Part shown: positions 43,352 to 54,510 of the stretch, one piece after another
Numbering within the stretch: the stretch's first letter is position 1
How the letters are laid out: each line of letters opens with the position of its first letter
From: Ophiobolus disseminans
Taxonomy: Eukaryota; Ascomycota; Dothideomycetes; Pleosporales; Phaeosphaeriaceae
Assembly (NCBI GenBank): GCA_010093685.1
Contig: MU006240.1
Span: forward strand, 99,527-163,526
Direction: 5' to 3'
DNA length: 64,000 bases
Position numbers and translations under genes: made by a program
Notes under the pieces: model-generated
What the model was told of the DNA's origin: nothing
The model's database searches: none
What the model saw: the letters and a program-made list of their open reading frames with translations, nothing else

Positions 43352-44953
43352 ATGCCTTCTGTCCGCGCGCTCCGCACGATCTTCGAGCCGACACATGAGC
43401 ATCCACTCACCGCTCGTGAGCGTACACCTGCTCGACAAGAAATAAAGCAAGAGGTGCGTATCAACAGCACATTAGATTTTGGACACCGGAGGCGAATGAC
43501 CACCGAGGTGCATTGTAGTGACGTTCCGATGCCACAGGAGTGGTTCCATCCGTTATCTAGACCAGAAAGTACTACGCCTAGAATAAGTTCTCCGGATTAT
43601 GTTAGTCTAAACGAAGGTTCTTCAGTCACTGCATCTCAGCAGGATGATTATGTTGCAGAACACCCACTCCATGAGCCAGATGACTCTGATGTCGCTAGTC
43701 ATGGATATAGCGATAGCGAGAGATCGTATTCAACCCCTCCAGAATGGATGGCTGGTGCCACAGTTGAAGCAGTGCAGTTCAGCCGTGTGTCGCCGGAATG
43801 CATCGAGGGTATCAATGCGGAAGAAAAAGTTCATCAGTGCGAATCGCCTGCTCAAGTAAAACCGGAGAGCACTGTGGCATCGAGTCCGTCACCAACCCGC
43901 AAATCGTCTTCGGCGACAGTCCAGCCTCTAACCGGTAGAGCTGCGCTGGCACTCGTATACCCACATCTGATCAAAGTCTCTCGCTATGGAAACCGCCCAC
44001 CCAAAACACCTCCGCCTCGTCTTCCCTCAGATTATCGCTGTGAGACAGCATTTTCCTTCCAACGGCCACTCACACCAACACCATTCTCTTCTAATGCACC
44101 ACAACCTAAGTGTCCTCCTGATCCACGGCTACACAAGCGTATGTCGGCTGCGGAGGTGGAGGCCGAATCACTCAAATGTGCGCTGGACAACCCGGTGGAA
44201 CGCACTTTATGGCACGAGGAGAGACGCCGAGTCAAGGGTGACACGGAGACTATGGTGACAGACTTCTTTGGCCGGAGAGTCCACATTCGATACAGTGACA
44301 TCGAGGTACCGGCAGAAGAAGTGGTGGAAGAGAAGAAAGAAGATGACAAACCAAAGAAACATAGCAGGTTTAGATGGTGGAAGTGCAAGTTCTTCAGAAG
44401 AAGAGCGTCACAAGCCCTGAAAGCACTGGCGACCATACCATCAATTTCAAGCACGAGGGCAGCAGAGACAGTTCAGGATTCGACTCCTACAACTAATGAG
44501 CCCCTCCGTCCCCCTCTAACAATGCGCCACTCCCGAGCCCACACAAGACCTCGTATATCTCCTCTCGGCCGCCTTTCAGCTCCTCACGCCCCAGCAGCAC
44601 CATCGCTTCCCAGACAAGGCGAGACACTAGGACTGGTATCAACAAGAGCTCCTACTACACTGCCTCCAAAGCAGAAGAAATTGACCAAAGCGCGGCCGCT
44701 GCCGCGGTCTTTTGGCGACGGAAAGACGAAGAAGCAGCCGTGGTGGCGCATCGGCCGTAGACCCAAAGCCACGGTCCAGAGCGCCGCAGAGAGGAAAACG
44801 AGGGCGAGGCAGCGCTCGGGCGAGGAAGAAGCGCCACTGGAACCTGAACCAGTGAGGATGGTCACAGCGGCGGAACATGCTGCTGCTCATGAGGGAGGGT
44901 GCGAGATGTCGAGCGTGATAAAGGAAGAGCGAGACTCGACATTGCGGAGCTGA
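43352..44953 (+). CDS. Orphan basic/proline-rich protein (533 aa, intronless)
   Basis: One open frame from ATG 43352 (MPSVRALRTIF). Not recognised. The N-terminal 200 residues are disordered and acidic (PDYVSLNEGSS, DDSDVASHGYSDSERSYSTP), the middle has a possibly folded or conserved core (LTGRAALALVYPHLIKVSRY, then ESLKCALDNPVERTLWHEER), and after a Lys/Glu run a cluster of Trp, Lys and Arg (RFRWWKCKFFRRR) marks the start of a basic, Pro/Ser-rich C-terminal half (PRSFGDGKTKKQPWWRIGRR). The two WW-plus-basic patches could bind membranes or nucleic acid. Codon use looks like the neighbours. Function unknown. Confidence 0.7.
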   Translation: MPSVRALRTIFEPTHEHPLTARERTPARQEIKQEVRINSTLDFGHRRRMTTEVHCSDVPMPQEWFHPLSRPESTTPRISSPDYVSLNEGSSVTASQQDDYVAEHPLHEPDDSDVASHGYSDSERSYSTPPEWMAGATVEAVQFSRVSPECIEGINAEEKVHQCESPAQVKPESTVASSPSPTRKSSSATVQPLTGRAALALVYPHLIKVSRYGNRPPKTPPPRLPSDYRCETAFSFQRPLTPTPFSSNAPQPKCPPDPRLHKRMSAAEVEAESLKCALDNPVERTLWHEERRRVKGDTETMVTDFFGRRVHIRYSDIEVPAEEVVEEKKEDDKPKKHSRFRWWKCKFFRRRASQALKALATIPSISSTRAAETVQDSTPTTNEPLRPPLTMRHSRAHTRPRISPLGRLSAPHAPAAPSLPRQGETLGLVSTRAPTTLPPKQKKLTKARPLPRSFGDGKTKKQPWWRIGRRPKATVQSAAERKTRARQRSGEEEAPLEPEPVRMVTAAEHAAAHEGGCEMSSVIKEERDSTLRS

Positions 44954-45184
44954 GATCAAAAGGTTCACAAGAAGCAAGACCAGGAAGATGGGTAGTAAAG
45001 GGAAATGTTTCAAACAATACTCAATGATTGACATGTATGGGAACTGGGTGTACGTTTTTACCACCCTTTATCTTTTTTCATTCTTTATGCGTTTGTGTGA
45101 TGTCGCATATCCAACGCGACACCAAGTAAATATATACAACCAAACCGTACAACACCACACCGTCAACCAGTTAATTTTCCATCC

Positions 45185-46698
45185 CTAGAAAGCAAGCAAC
45201 ACCGCACCAGCAAGCGCGCCAACAAAGACGCCAGCCTTGTTGTGGCTAGCTGCGCCAGTGAACTGCGCAGGCGCGCTGGCAGTTGCGTTGCGGGATGGCG
45301 TGGGAGTGATAACGCCTGTGGGAGCGGTTGGGTTGGGCACCGAGGGAGGGGGCCTGGTCTCGATCATGATACCGGAGGAGATGGGGTACGGTGGCTGCGA
45401 CGCAGCAGGAGGAGGGCGGATGCTAACGATGGGTGTCTGGACGGACGAGACGATGGGAACGGTCTTGGAGAGAATGCTTGATGGTGGGATGCCCGCGTAC
45501 TGTGTGGTGAAGGACGCAGGTGGCGCACCGGTAACAATCACAGTCTTGGTGCCGCATTCGCAGGGCTTGTCGCCGTCTTTGGGTGGGCTGTTGGCTGCAC
45601 CACCGGTTGGCTTGGAAGCAGAGCCAGTGCCGCTCGGGTAGGTGAAGCCCGACTTGCCACCGCCGAGGGGAACAGCAGTGGTCTGAACAGAGCCGGTTGT
45701 GCAGGTGGTGGAGTGGGCAGGGGTGTCGGAGCCTTCACCACCTACACCAGCGCTGGGAGCATTGATGCCAGATGCAAGCGGCTTGTGGGAGGCAGTAGCA
45801 GAAGGCTCGATGACGACAGAGTTCACTGGCGCGCCATCTTTGTCGCCGGCACCCACGACTTCGATGGACTCCTTGGAACCAGTCTTGTCGGTCCACTTGT
45901 ACTCCTTGCCCGGGCTGTAGTTAATAACCTTGATGCTATCGACGGTCATAGTGAACGGTGCCTTGGAGTAGTCTGGCTTTCCACCTGCCCACTCAACGGT
46001 TCCCTTGCTCTCAGAGTCACCACCAGGCCAGTTTCCAAGGCGGACGTTGCAGGGCGTTTGCGGGTAGTTCTTACCGCCGTTTGCGTCAGCGTAGTTCAAG
46101 GTGCGGACAGGCTTGTTGTCGATGAGCCAAGTAAGAGCTTCCGCGGTCCAGTTCAGAGCGTAGGTGTGGGTCTCGGTCTGAGTCGTGGCGACTGGAGCCT
46201 CGATCATACGATCGTAGGTGGTTGTGTTGCCCTTGCCGAACTACCGTAGACAGTCAGTATGTGTCCAATATCAGCCATGTTACTTCAACTTACGTAGTTC
46301 ATTTGAACCTTGCCCTCTTGACCTCCAATCCATTCCCAGTCAACCTCGTCGAGGTTCTGGGATTGAAGTACGATCGAAGAAATAATACCTTGGCCCTTGG
46401 CCGCAGTCATCTTGACCTCAACGTAGCCGAAGTGCAAAAACCCCTCGGACTGGATCGTAGGAGCATCGCCTTTCTTGGCAACGGTGAACTCGGCGCCACC
46501 AGCGCCGTAATTCAGACTACCGGCGGTCTGCTTCCAGCCCTTGACAGCGTCTTTGCCGGCCTTAAAGTCGGTGCTCCAGCTCGCGGGCATAGCGGCGTCG
46601 TTGGGGCACTCCTTCTCCATCGGATTACAATCAGTGAAGGTCTGGGCCGTGGCCAGAGTGGCAAGCGCGCCGGTGGCTACGTATGTCTGGAAGCGCAT
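45185..46698 (-). CDS. Crh-like GPI-anchored chitin-glucan transglycosidase, GH16 (486 aa, 2 exons)
   Basis: Minus exons 46698-46294 and 46240-45185. Cell-wall enzyme of the Crh family that links chitin to beta-glucan. Signal peptide at 1-19 (MRFQTYVATGALATLATAQ), an N-terminal Cys pair, then the GH16 domain with catalytic DEVDWEWIGG (Glu118, Asp120, Glu122), HTYALNWTAEALTWLIDN and PQTPCNVRLGNWPGG. After residue ~270 a Ser/Thr/Pro/Gly-rich stalk follows, and the end FTGAASHNKAGVFVGALAGA then a hydrophobic tail fits a GPI-attachment signal. The 53-bp intron joins QMNY to FGKGNTTTYDR. No chitin-binding module is seen. Confidence 0.93.
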
Positions 46699-48838
46699 GT
46701 TGATGGTATGAGGATGATGATACTTTGAGTTGAGGTTTATCGAATGTAGTCTTCACAGAAGATGGCTGATTTTGTGTCACTGAATATTTCGATTGAAAAC
46801 ACAAAATGAGACAATGCTGGAATTGACTGAGAACAGCAGCGATGTGTAAAAGAATGTAATGCTCGTGGGGAGCCGACGGGGCGTAACGTAAAGAGTGAGG
46901 TCGTCCGGCGTCCAAGAAGCGATTGAAGGGAGTGTAGGATGTAAGAAAAAGCGTCGCAGCGGTACAAAAGTAGAAGAAGGTTGGGGGAAGAATGAAGTCT
47001 GACAGTAAGCGGAGGCCTGACTATAAAAATCCGGCATCCGCAGACTTTGCAATTTCCGCAGACCAGCATGTCAGCAGCGTTCAAGGCCATGCGGCCTCTC
47101 GTGTCCATCCATGCCGTCTCCTGTTTGCATGCATAGCAGATCTGAATGGTCAAGGTCGGTCTTCGTTCGCGCTCCTCTGGTGTTTCATGAAACCCGGGTG
47201 GAGCCTAGGGTGTGTCAGGATCGCTTGCCGCCTTGCCCGGAATGGTGAGACGACCGCTTCAGCCTATCAGCGTGCTCAAGTGCCTGCGTGATGTTTGTTA
47301 CGGCAAGCCACTCGAGCCCTGCATTTCGCCGCACTCACGACCCCTGAGACGATGATGGGCTTGGGCCGCCGAGACATGGCCAGTCGGCGAGGCGGTGCTG
47401 TGGAGAGGTGTGACATCTGAAGCTGAAGCTCACCCCTCTGCAATGCAAACCTGCAATGCGCAGTCATGGTTACATTCTTTTGCTGCGCTCGATCAAAAAG
47501 CACTATGGGTATATTTGACTTCGAAATAGACATCGTGGCAGTGCTGCGGCGTGGGTGCAGTTGGTCTGAACGGTGACGTTTGTTTGGAGCGGTGATTGTG
47601 ATGGGCAACGACACGCATTCCATCACTTTCCCGGTGTGCGATCATCTCGCGCATGATGTCATACAGTTGCGGGAGATCCCAGAGTAGATGAGCCTCCTGA
47701 GATGAGATGATCTGCTGCTTTGAAGATCGCTCGCCGGGCAGAGCCTCCTGGCGACTGGACGTGGTGTTGGTGTACGTTGCTGCGGTTTGGGGCCGCGCGC
47801 TTCCGCCGAGGCTCGGGGTTTATTGCAGCGGTTGGTGGTCCCTTTCCCCTGAACATAACATCCGCTGGGGCGACGCAGGTTGAGTACGGGTCATTTGAGA
47901 ACGGGGCTGTAATTGATGTGAGTAAGCGCTGCAACCCGGAGAATGTAAAGGCGTCGCCCCCAGCATGTTTGCCCCTCCGTGATCACCGCCATCCCACCGT
48001 TACAGGCTAGCTAGCACTTCAACCACTGAAATATTTCCTATTTATTGCAAGCTGCGCTCTTGCGAACTATCCAAAAGATTAGCATACTACACCTCTCTTT
48101 AATCAGGCAAACCGCTTAGGTACTTAGCATGAAGCCAAAGGAAGTCCGTATACGAGGCATGCCGCATCCTTCGGTTCAGCCAGGTCCGAGACATGTGAAG
48201 AATTGATACAAAGCGCCGCAAGCTCACAGCATCACGAAGCACGAACCATACATATGGCAACCGCCGACCCATCGAAATCCCTCGCCTCTGATCTGCGTAT
48301 GCGAAATCTTGCGGTCGCTTTAGGGTGCGGCCACGCGCAGCCACGCATCTGGGTGCCGCTGAGCACCACTTCCGTAGCTGTACCAGCTTCCTTCATCCCG
48401 AGACCATGGATCCACAGATTGCTCGAAGTGCCTGCACACTTGATGAGCGTAGGGACTCCAATTTACATCTGTTGGATGCAGTTGAGTTGGCTGTCGTATG
48501 TTGAGAAAACAGCGGGATGTGCGCTGCATTGTTGCAAAGAAGCGAGACCGGCCAGCGTATACTTATCTTACCACAACCCTCCCCTGCTGCGTGGTCTATC
48601 GTTCATGTGTACAGAGTGACAGAGCATGTTGAGGCTGATTCCCCGCATTTGTTGATCTCGACATCATGCAGGTGCACATGTCCCTATAACCGAAAGTGGC
48701 TAGCAAGTTGCCAAATCGAGCTGGTACCTGGTGCTACGTCAGCAGCCATCATGATTTCAGATCGCAACTGAATCTTTCGAAACTATCAATCTGCTTTTTA
48801 CATGCAATAAACCAGAATCATCTCAACTCAAAAGCACT
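46699..48838. other. Long intergenic region between divergent genes
   Basis: 2140 bp between the Crh-like start (minus) and the small mitochondrial-type protein (plus). No frame with domain-like content, no repeat or RNA gene recognised. It must hold both promoters. Confidence 0.4.
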
Positions 48839-49345
48839 ATGAACCCTCTTAGTACACGCCTCACTCCCATATGTGTCTCGCGTATGCTTTTCACTCGGGT
48901 TCTCCCACAGATTCGACACTCCTCAGGCTCGGCTACAGCTGGAAACAACCCACCTGAGCACTTCACGAAGACTGGGGAGAAAGAGCAAGATCCAGCAAAG
49001 TTCAATTCTCGGAGCTACGAATACTCTCAGAGCGGCGGCGATGATATCGTTGCGGGGCAGGCATCAGCGAGCTTTTCTCGGAACTCCGACCCAGAGTCGC
49101 AAAAGGTGGAGGCTGGAAAGGGAAACGTGGTGAACCCCCTGGAGTTTTCACCAGCTTCACCTGATCTGTCGAAGACGCTGGAAGACAAGGTATGTCAGTT
49201 CGTATGTTACGTCGTGGGCGTAGACTGTGCTGATTGCATGCAGGATATCTCGCAAGGCAAGGAGCGAGATGCCAGTCAGCACACGGGCAAAGGAATTAGC
49301 CGGAAAGCCAAGACGGTCAAGAAGTCGAAATTAGACTTCAAGTAG
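48839..49345 (+). CDS. Small probable mitochondrial protein (150 aa, 2 exons)
   Basis: Exons 48839-49189 and 49244-49345. The N-terminus (MNPLSTRLTPICVSRMLFTR, then VLPQIRHSS) is rich in Arg, Ser and hydrophobics with no acids for about 30 residues, a typical mitochondrial presequence. The rest is hydrophilic: FNSRSYEYSQSGGDDIVAGQ, ASFSRNSDPE and NPLEFSPASPDLSKTLEDK, then a Lys-rich end GISRKAKTVKKSKLDFK. It resembles a small conserved fungal family of unknown function (I recognise the style, not a name). The 54-bp intron is stop-free and in frame; unspliced it would add a Cys-rich 18-residue insert (VCQFVCYVVGVDCADCMQ), which argues for it being a true intron. Confidence 0.65.
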   Translation: MNPLSTRLTPICVSRMLFTRVLPQIRHSSGSATAGNNPPEHFTKTGEKEQDPAKFNSRSYEYSQSGGDDIVAGQASASFSRNSDPESQKVEAGKGNVVNPLEFSPASPDLSKTLEDKVCQFVCYVVGVDCADCMQDISQGKERDASQHTGKGISRKAKTVKKSKLDFK

Positions 49346-49721
49346 AGGTGAGATCAGACTAATACACAACAAGCGATCTTCCGTTAATGCCCTAGGACAA
49401 CAGCCGGCGATGAATTAAGTCCGTAGTCGAACGTATTTAGAACTGCTAAACAGAGCTCAAAAGGCGGACAATTACCTTGGTTCGAGCAGACTTCACGTCT
49501 TCAACGCATGCTTGTTCCTTGGATGTTTAATCCCGTAGCGCGTTTGGGGGGGCCCTCGAGACCCTGATGCGATGATGTCAAACGTGGAAAGCGTGTCTTG
49601 ACCGTGACAGCCACATGTCAACCACGTGAAATGATGCTGTTAACTCCTAGAATAATAGCATCAAGAAATCAAGGACCCCCCTCGACGCGCTACGGTCTCC
49701 ACTCACAGCAGCTTGGATTCA
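49346..49721. other. Convergent intergenic region
   Basis: 376 bp between the small mitochondrial-type gene and the mannanase stop. No gene seen. Confidence 0.45.
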
Positions 49722-51214
49722 CTATGTTGTCGGACAGGGCACAGGCGGCAATGCTGTTCCTACGGTCTGGCCTTGCATCCTGAAGAGGTGTCGTCTGATC
49801 TTCACAACTTCTGCTCTCCTATCTTGAGGATCAGCCGGATTGTCGTAGTGCAGCGTCAGACCATCCTATGCTATGGTCAGCGCCGTCATCTCAGCTTTTG
49901 GAAACGCTTACTTACATTATGAGGAAGAAAGCTGCTGCAGTTTGCAGGCGCGTTGCGTCCGAAAGCACTCCAGAAGTGATCTATATCATAGTCAATCACC
50001 AATTCACCCATCACATCCAATACTCACCTCCAACAACGACCGGCTGCTCTACACCTGCACTGTTTCTCTTCTCAATCCAATCAAAAAACGTTTCCATCTT
50101 TGCACTGTTTTGCTGACTTTGCGGCGTCCATCCGTACTCAGCCGCAAAATACACTTTATTTACGCTTTGCACTTGCGCCACGCCCTGTGCAAGTTTGTTG
50201 ATATCTATCGGGTAAAAGTGGTCGGAGAATATATCGATGCTAGATATGTTGAGATGGGCGGTGTTGATACCGTACGTGCCATCAACTGCCAGTTTGTGAG
50301 GCCCAAGACTCTTTATGAATGACAGGATTTCGTCCGTCCAATCTGCAGGCACATTTTTATCGTCAAAGGTTGGGCCGCTAAGCTCATTACCAGTTTCGTA
50401 TGCGAAGATCGTGGGGTCTTCGGCATAGGTAAGCTGTGTTTCTTAGTGCCAGTCGACTTTATGAGCGAGTGCAAGCTAAATACGTTGCTGTAGGAATTTT
50501 TGTGAGTCATGACGATCTCGATGTAATTTTTGAAGTCGTCGACAATCTGACGGTTGGTGTAGAATTGCTGGATATTCGGATCGCTTCCTGGAGATCAGCC
50601 ATGTCCTTGCCATGATCATAGAAACCCGACCTACCCAGATTTGCTAGCAATTATGCCTCTCCACCTCAAGAAGACGAACTTGCCACCATGGTAGTAGTCG
50701 TAATTGTCAGTCTATCATTGGTTATTCACTAATCTCCAACTTTACATCTTTCTCGGCAGAACATGTTGGGGAAAATACTCACGAACGGCGCGAAGATCCT
50801 CACGCCCGTCCGCCGCGCTTCCCTCACCGCCCAGTCAATCGGCTCAAATGCCTTTTCGTTCACCACGCCCAGACTTGGCATAACACTCAACGGGTTGCCT
50901 ACACTAATTCCAATCGTCTGGCTTCGCACTGTCCTGGCTCCAAGCGCTACCATTGTGTCGAAGATCTCTGTGATACGTGCCTTGGTGGGGTACGATGCGT
51001 TGGTGACTGGATCGTATGGCTCGCCAGCAGGTGGTCGCACGTTTTCGTCGAGTCCTAGCCAGTACACGTTGGCGCCCGAGGCGGTCCAGCGGTCGGAGCC
51101 GAGATAGAGGGCGGAGCCATTGCGAGTTATGTGGGTATCCGCGACGGACTGAGATGTTGTGATGAAGGGTAAGGTGAGGAGAACGAGTGAACAAAAAATG
51201 GTTGTTGATATCAT
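49722..51214 (-). CDS. Secreted mannan endo-1,4-beta-mannosidase-like GH5 enzyme (407 aa, 6 exons)
   Basis: Minus exons 51214-50783, 50711-50635, 50583-50484, 50433-50028, 49980-49916 and 49865-49722. Signal peptide (about 1-23). A TIM-barrel of GH5 (subfamily 7-like) acting on beta-1,4-mannans of plant cell walls. Motifs: ASGANVYWLGLDEN, RTVRSQTIG, APFTDNYDYYHGGKFVFLRW, the acid/base Glu in YETGNEL (about Glu220), SDHFYP and the nucleophile in AEYGWT (about Glu302), then DHFWSAFGRNA. Five introns of 48-71 bp; joins restore family sequence. The third acceptor (before CGATCC, after GAAG at 50584) is the least certain. It is transcribed away from the GT8 gene. Three TACCTAGGTA palindromes lie 237-395 bp upstream. 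Substrate is by family; xyloglucan or other mannans cannot be excluded. Confidence 0.85.
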
Positions 51215-52649
51215 GTTGCTCTTGTTGTTTTAAGAACACCAAAGAAGAAAGGTCGCTGTACCGGTAGAGTCGGGCCTCTCGACAAGCACACACAAGTGCG
51301 AAAACAGGGACTCTTACGTTCGCATCTCTCTATGCTCCTGGATGTTATCTCACGGCAACTATGTCTCAATGGTATATCAGTGCATTCATCCATATGATGT
51401 ACTGCACGTTGTACGCCTACCATCATGACAAGGACTCAATCACGACTTATTACCTAGGTACACATTTTTCAAAATTTCAACGCCCTCATCAGCACGAAGC
51501 TTGTTCTTTCGTTCACCTGGGCAGCCTGAAATATTTGTGCATGTTGTCTCACTAAAGCAGTAACAAGATGCCCGCGACTACCTAGGTAGCATTTATCGAT
51601 ACCTAGGTATTGTTCTGGCAACGTGCTGATCCCTGCACCGGCAGATCACTTGCGGAGAGCGCCATCAGCAAGATAGGTCACAACCCAGCCCGACAAGGAA
51701 GCATGCTACTATATTTTGACTGCGAAGCAAATTACTTGACGCGTTGCATGGAAAACAAGCTCCCCGTACAAGAGCCGCAACACGGGTGGTCTGCAGATAT
51801 GTGGCGCTGGTGGCGCAGCTGCAATGTGGGTCTGATCACAAACCTTCGCGACTTCCACCAGGTGTCACATTCGAGCCTCACGCAAGCCGCAGCTAACGGA
51901 AGCCCCTGAGATGGTGTCTGGACTCCGCCGGTGGCCTCCAGGTTCTCACTAGCGGCGCGCTACAGTACATGAGCATCCCGCCACGAAGCTTACCTCCACA
52001 GAACGTACCGCCGAGTTCTAGACATGCTAGTGCCCGCTCACCCACGGAATTGCTGTTCATGCCTGTTTTTGGGTTCAAACCCAGGCTTTGGACGGGAATA
52101 GCCCGAAGATCGTGGAACTTGGTCACGATAATGTTCATCAATCCAAGGTTCATTGTAATCTCCTGTGTTTGCTAGCAGGGTTCGGTGTGACTTCGGCCAG
52201 AGTACCAGAAGAGCACGACGCCACGAGCTGAAAATATCGAGACACCCCTTTCAGTTAAGTCTAGCGAGCGCCCGAACGGGAATGCGCGACAAGATCGCGT
52301 GGTACTAGGAAGCACGATCTCCCGTCGTCGGCAGGGCTCGATATGCCTCGAAAGCCCATTCCATCATGTTCGACCACTCAAATCATGGCGAGAGCAACAT
52401 CTGATCGGCTAGCTGGTTCTACTTGACGGGATATCCGATTCAAGTGCACCAAAAGCATGCAGCTCTCCACTCAGGGACCTCAGCCTATATCTCTTCCGCC
52501 CCTCTCACGTTCCATGGTTAGGGGGTTCAACATATTATCCAGACCACCGGCCCCAAAACCGTCCGCCGATGCCCCCTCAGAAATAGCTCACTTCACCCTT
52601 TGTGCACTTCCAGTCTTTACAACTTGACCATACGCGGGTCGCGACCGCG
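51215..52649. promoter_or_regulatory. Divergent promoter region of mannanase and GT8 gene
   Basis: 1435 bp, no supportable gene. On the mannanase side three exact copies of TACCTAGGTA occur (51451-51460, 51579-51588, 51600-51609). Confidence 0.5.
51451..51609. repeat. Cluster of three TACCTAGGTA palindromes
   Basis: Exact 10-bp palindromes at 51451-51460, 51579-51588 (inside the 12-bp palindrome CTACCTAGGTAG) and 51600-51609. A fourth copy is at 12658-12667. Candidate binding sites for a dimeric factor; no known factor assigned. Confidence 0.7.
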
Positions 52650-53867
52650 ATGTCGGCTCATCCTAGCATGCGCCGTATTCTTGCAATCGGTGCGGCCATC
52701 ACCACGATCTGCCTCTTGCTTCTCTCATCCACCTATTACGCCCCCGGCATCAGCAAACACACAGTGCGAGGCGGAGAAGAGCAAGCAAAGCTCTCGAAAA
52801 CCAAGACCGGAACCATAGCCAAGTCCCATGGCAACGGACGCGAGCACTCAATCAAAACGCACAAGCCTCGAATAAGAAAGAAGCCGAGTGCCATACCGAT
52901 CTTCGATTTACCTAAAGAAGAGGAGAAGGAGAAACTGGCGTACTTGACCTTGCTCTCGGGCACTGTGGTGAAAGACGGAGATGAAGATCTCGAGAACGAT
53001 AACTACTTCCAAGCAACACGCATTCTTGTCTGGCAACTTTTGCATTTGCCGGAGACGCGCACCAAGGGTATAGATGTTATCGTGATGGTAACACCTTCGG
53101 TGTCAGAATCGCGGCGCGCGCGCCTTCGACAAGACGGGGCAGTCATCCACCCGGTGGAATTTCTCGCCTCTGAGACACACTGGGAACATGGCGACCAAGA
53201 CCGTTGGAACGACGTAATGACCAAACTTCGCGCTTGGGAAATGATAGAGTACAGCCGCATCCTCATCATCGATGGCGACACAATGCTCTTGCACCCACTC
53301 GACGGAGTCTTCGAAGATCCTGCTGCGCAGATTCAAGCTACAAAGCAAATGGACAGCTACAAACCGCTGGACGGTGAAGCACCATTACCCCCTAAGTACC
53401 TGTTGGCAGGTCTCTCCGAAGTCACAGGCACCGACCACGACTTCCCACCCACCCACACAACCGGCCTCAAGAAGAAGGGCTATTTCAACGCCGGATTCTT
53501 TATGCTTGCGCCCTCGATCGACGCCTACAACCACTACCGCTCCGTACTCAACATCCCCAAGTCCTTCGACCCGAAATACCCAGAGCAGAATCTGCTCAAC
53601 AAAATACACAACTGGGACGGCCCAATGCCCTGGAAAGAGCTCAGCTACACGTGGAACCTCCACAATCCAACCGAGAACGATTTCGAGAAGGGCGTGGTGA
53701 GCGTGCACGAGAAATGGTGGGTTCAGCCCGGCATTGATGGTCATCAGAAAGTGAAGGACTGGTTAAGAGATCAGAGGTGGCAGATGAAGGGGTATTACAT
53801 GGCGTACGATATGCTGTTCCGCAATACTGCGGGACTGTTCTTGCTTGAGATCATAAACCAGAATTGA
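52650..53867 (+). CDS. Golgi type II GT8 glycosyltransferase, GNT1-like (405 aa, intronless)
   Basis: One exon. Type II membrane protein: short basic N-terminus, TM anchor at about residues 10-28 (ILAIGAAITTICLLLLSST), a Lys/Gly stem to about residue 90, then a GT8 (glycogenin-superfamily) domain. Visible features: YLTLLSGTVVKDGDEDLEND, YFQATRILVWQLLHL, IDVIVMVTPS, RILIIDGDTMLLHPLDGVFE with the metal-binding DGD (208-210), KGYFNAGFFMLAPS, PEQNLLNKIHN and the terminal HEKWWVQP. This order fits the glucose/N-acetylglucosaminyltransferase GNT1-like group of fungal Golgi enzymes. Donor sugar is inferred only by resemblance. Start ATG 52650 gives MSAHPSMRR; the ATG at 52668 (MRRILAIG) would also leave the anchor intact. 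Confidence 0.82.
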   Translation: MSAHPSMRRILAIGAAITTICLLLLSSTYYAPGISKHTVRGGEEQAKLSKTKTGTIAKSHGNGREHSIKTHKPRIRKKPSAIPIFDLPKEEEKEKLAYLTLLSGTVVKDGDEDLENDNYFQATRILVWQLLHLPETRTKGIDVIVMVTPSVSESRRARLRQDGAVIHPVEFLASETHWEHGDQDRWNDVMTKLRAWEMIEYSRILIIDGDTMLLHPLDGVFEDPAAQIQATKQMDSYKPLDGEAPLPPKYLLAGLSEVTGTDHDFPPTHTTGLKKKGYFNAGFFMLAPSIDAYNHYRSVLNIPKSFDPKYPEQNLLNKIHNWDGPMPWKELSYTWNLHNPTENDFEKGVVSVHEKWWVQPGIDGHQKVKDWLRDQRWQMKGYYMAYDMLFRNTAGLFLLEIINQN

Positions 53868-54138
53868 TATGACTTTTTTTGGGGGGCCAAACACGTCTTG
53901 GCTATTGATCAGAAAGTCACGGAGTAATGCGTTCATCGGCAAAGAATGAGGGAAGAGGCTGTTGGCGCAACCGGAGCAAGAAGATGCGCAATGTTGTGAG
54001 AAGTCATGCGACTTTGGTCTCAGTCAGTAAGTCGGTAACCGATACATAGTAAGACTGATCAATTTGGGCCTGTGACTAAGATTATAGTGCAGCGATCTGA
54101 TCGTACGGGATCCTATGCAGGACCTCCACATCGATAAA
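53868..54138. other. Spacer before the decayed gene group
   Basis: About 270 bp, no gene seen; marks the border between normal genes and the relic region. Confidence 0.4.
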
Positions 54139-54510
54139 TCATCGATTTCGCTTCTCCAGGGCCAACCAGAGCGGCCCCTTCTCTACGACCATCATCATCC
54201 TCAGGTCTTCCCACTTTAAGGGTCTCTCCTTCGTCATTGACAGCTTGAAATGCCAGATCAATTTTGTCACCATGATCCTCATCTCTGCCCACGCTAAAGG
54301 CTTTTCGATGCAGCCTGTTGAGCCAACACTGAATGGTTGACTTGCCGCCAAATTATCGTTGGCATATTGTTCTGGACGTTGCTCGATTGGAAGCCATCGC
54401 TCGAAGATAGAGTGCTGCAAAAACCTCGCCACCCAGCTACAGAATTCTCGTCAACGCGAGTGTCACTCTGCATGTCGTACAACGCGTGGCTCATTCCCAA
54501 GGATGAAGAA
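54139..54510 (-). pseudogene. Cytochrome P450 C-terminal fragment
   Basis: Read on the minus strand: GMSHALYDMQSDTRVDE (the strand before the PERF region), a frame change, then FERWLP (PERW), ANDNLAASQPFSVGSTGCIEK (heme loop, Cys at about 54310), PLAWAEMRIMVTKLIWHF and a final WLALEKRNR. The usual heme loop of this group ends CIGK; here the Gly is Glu (GAA for GGA), which would disturb heme binding. I-helix, K-helix and N-terminus are not found upstream. It differs in sequence and group from the intact P450 at 8.2-10.2 kb. Confidence 0.8.

Noticed and set aside
45237..46249. Plus-strand frames of 134 and 178 codons
   Set aside because: Antisense to the Crh-like gene, whose signal peptide, GH16 motif and GPI tail are decisive.
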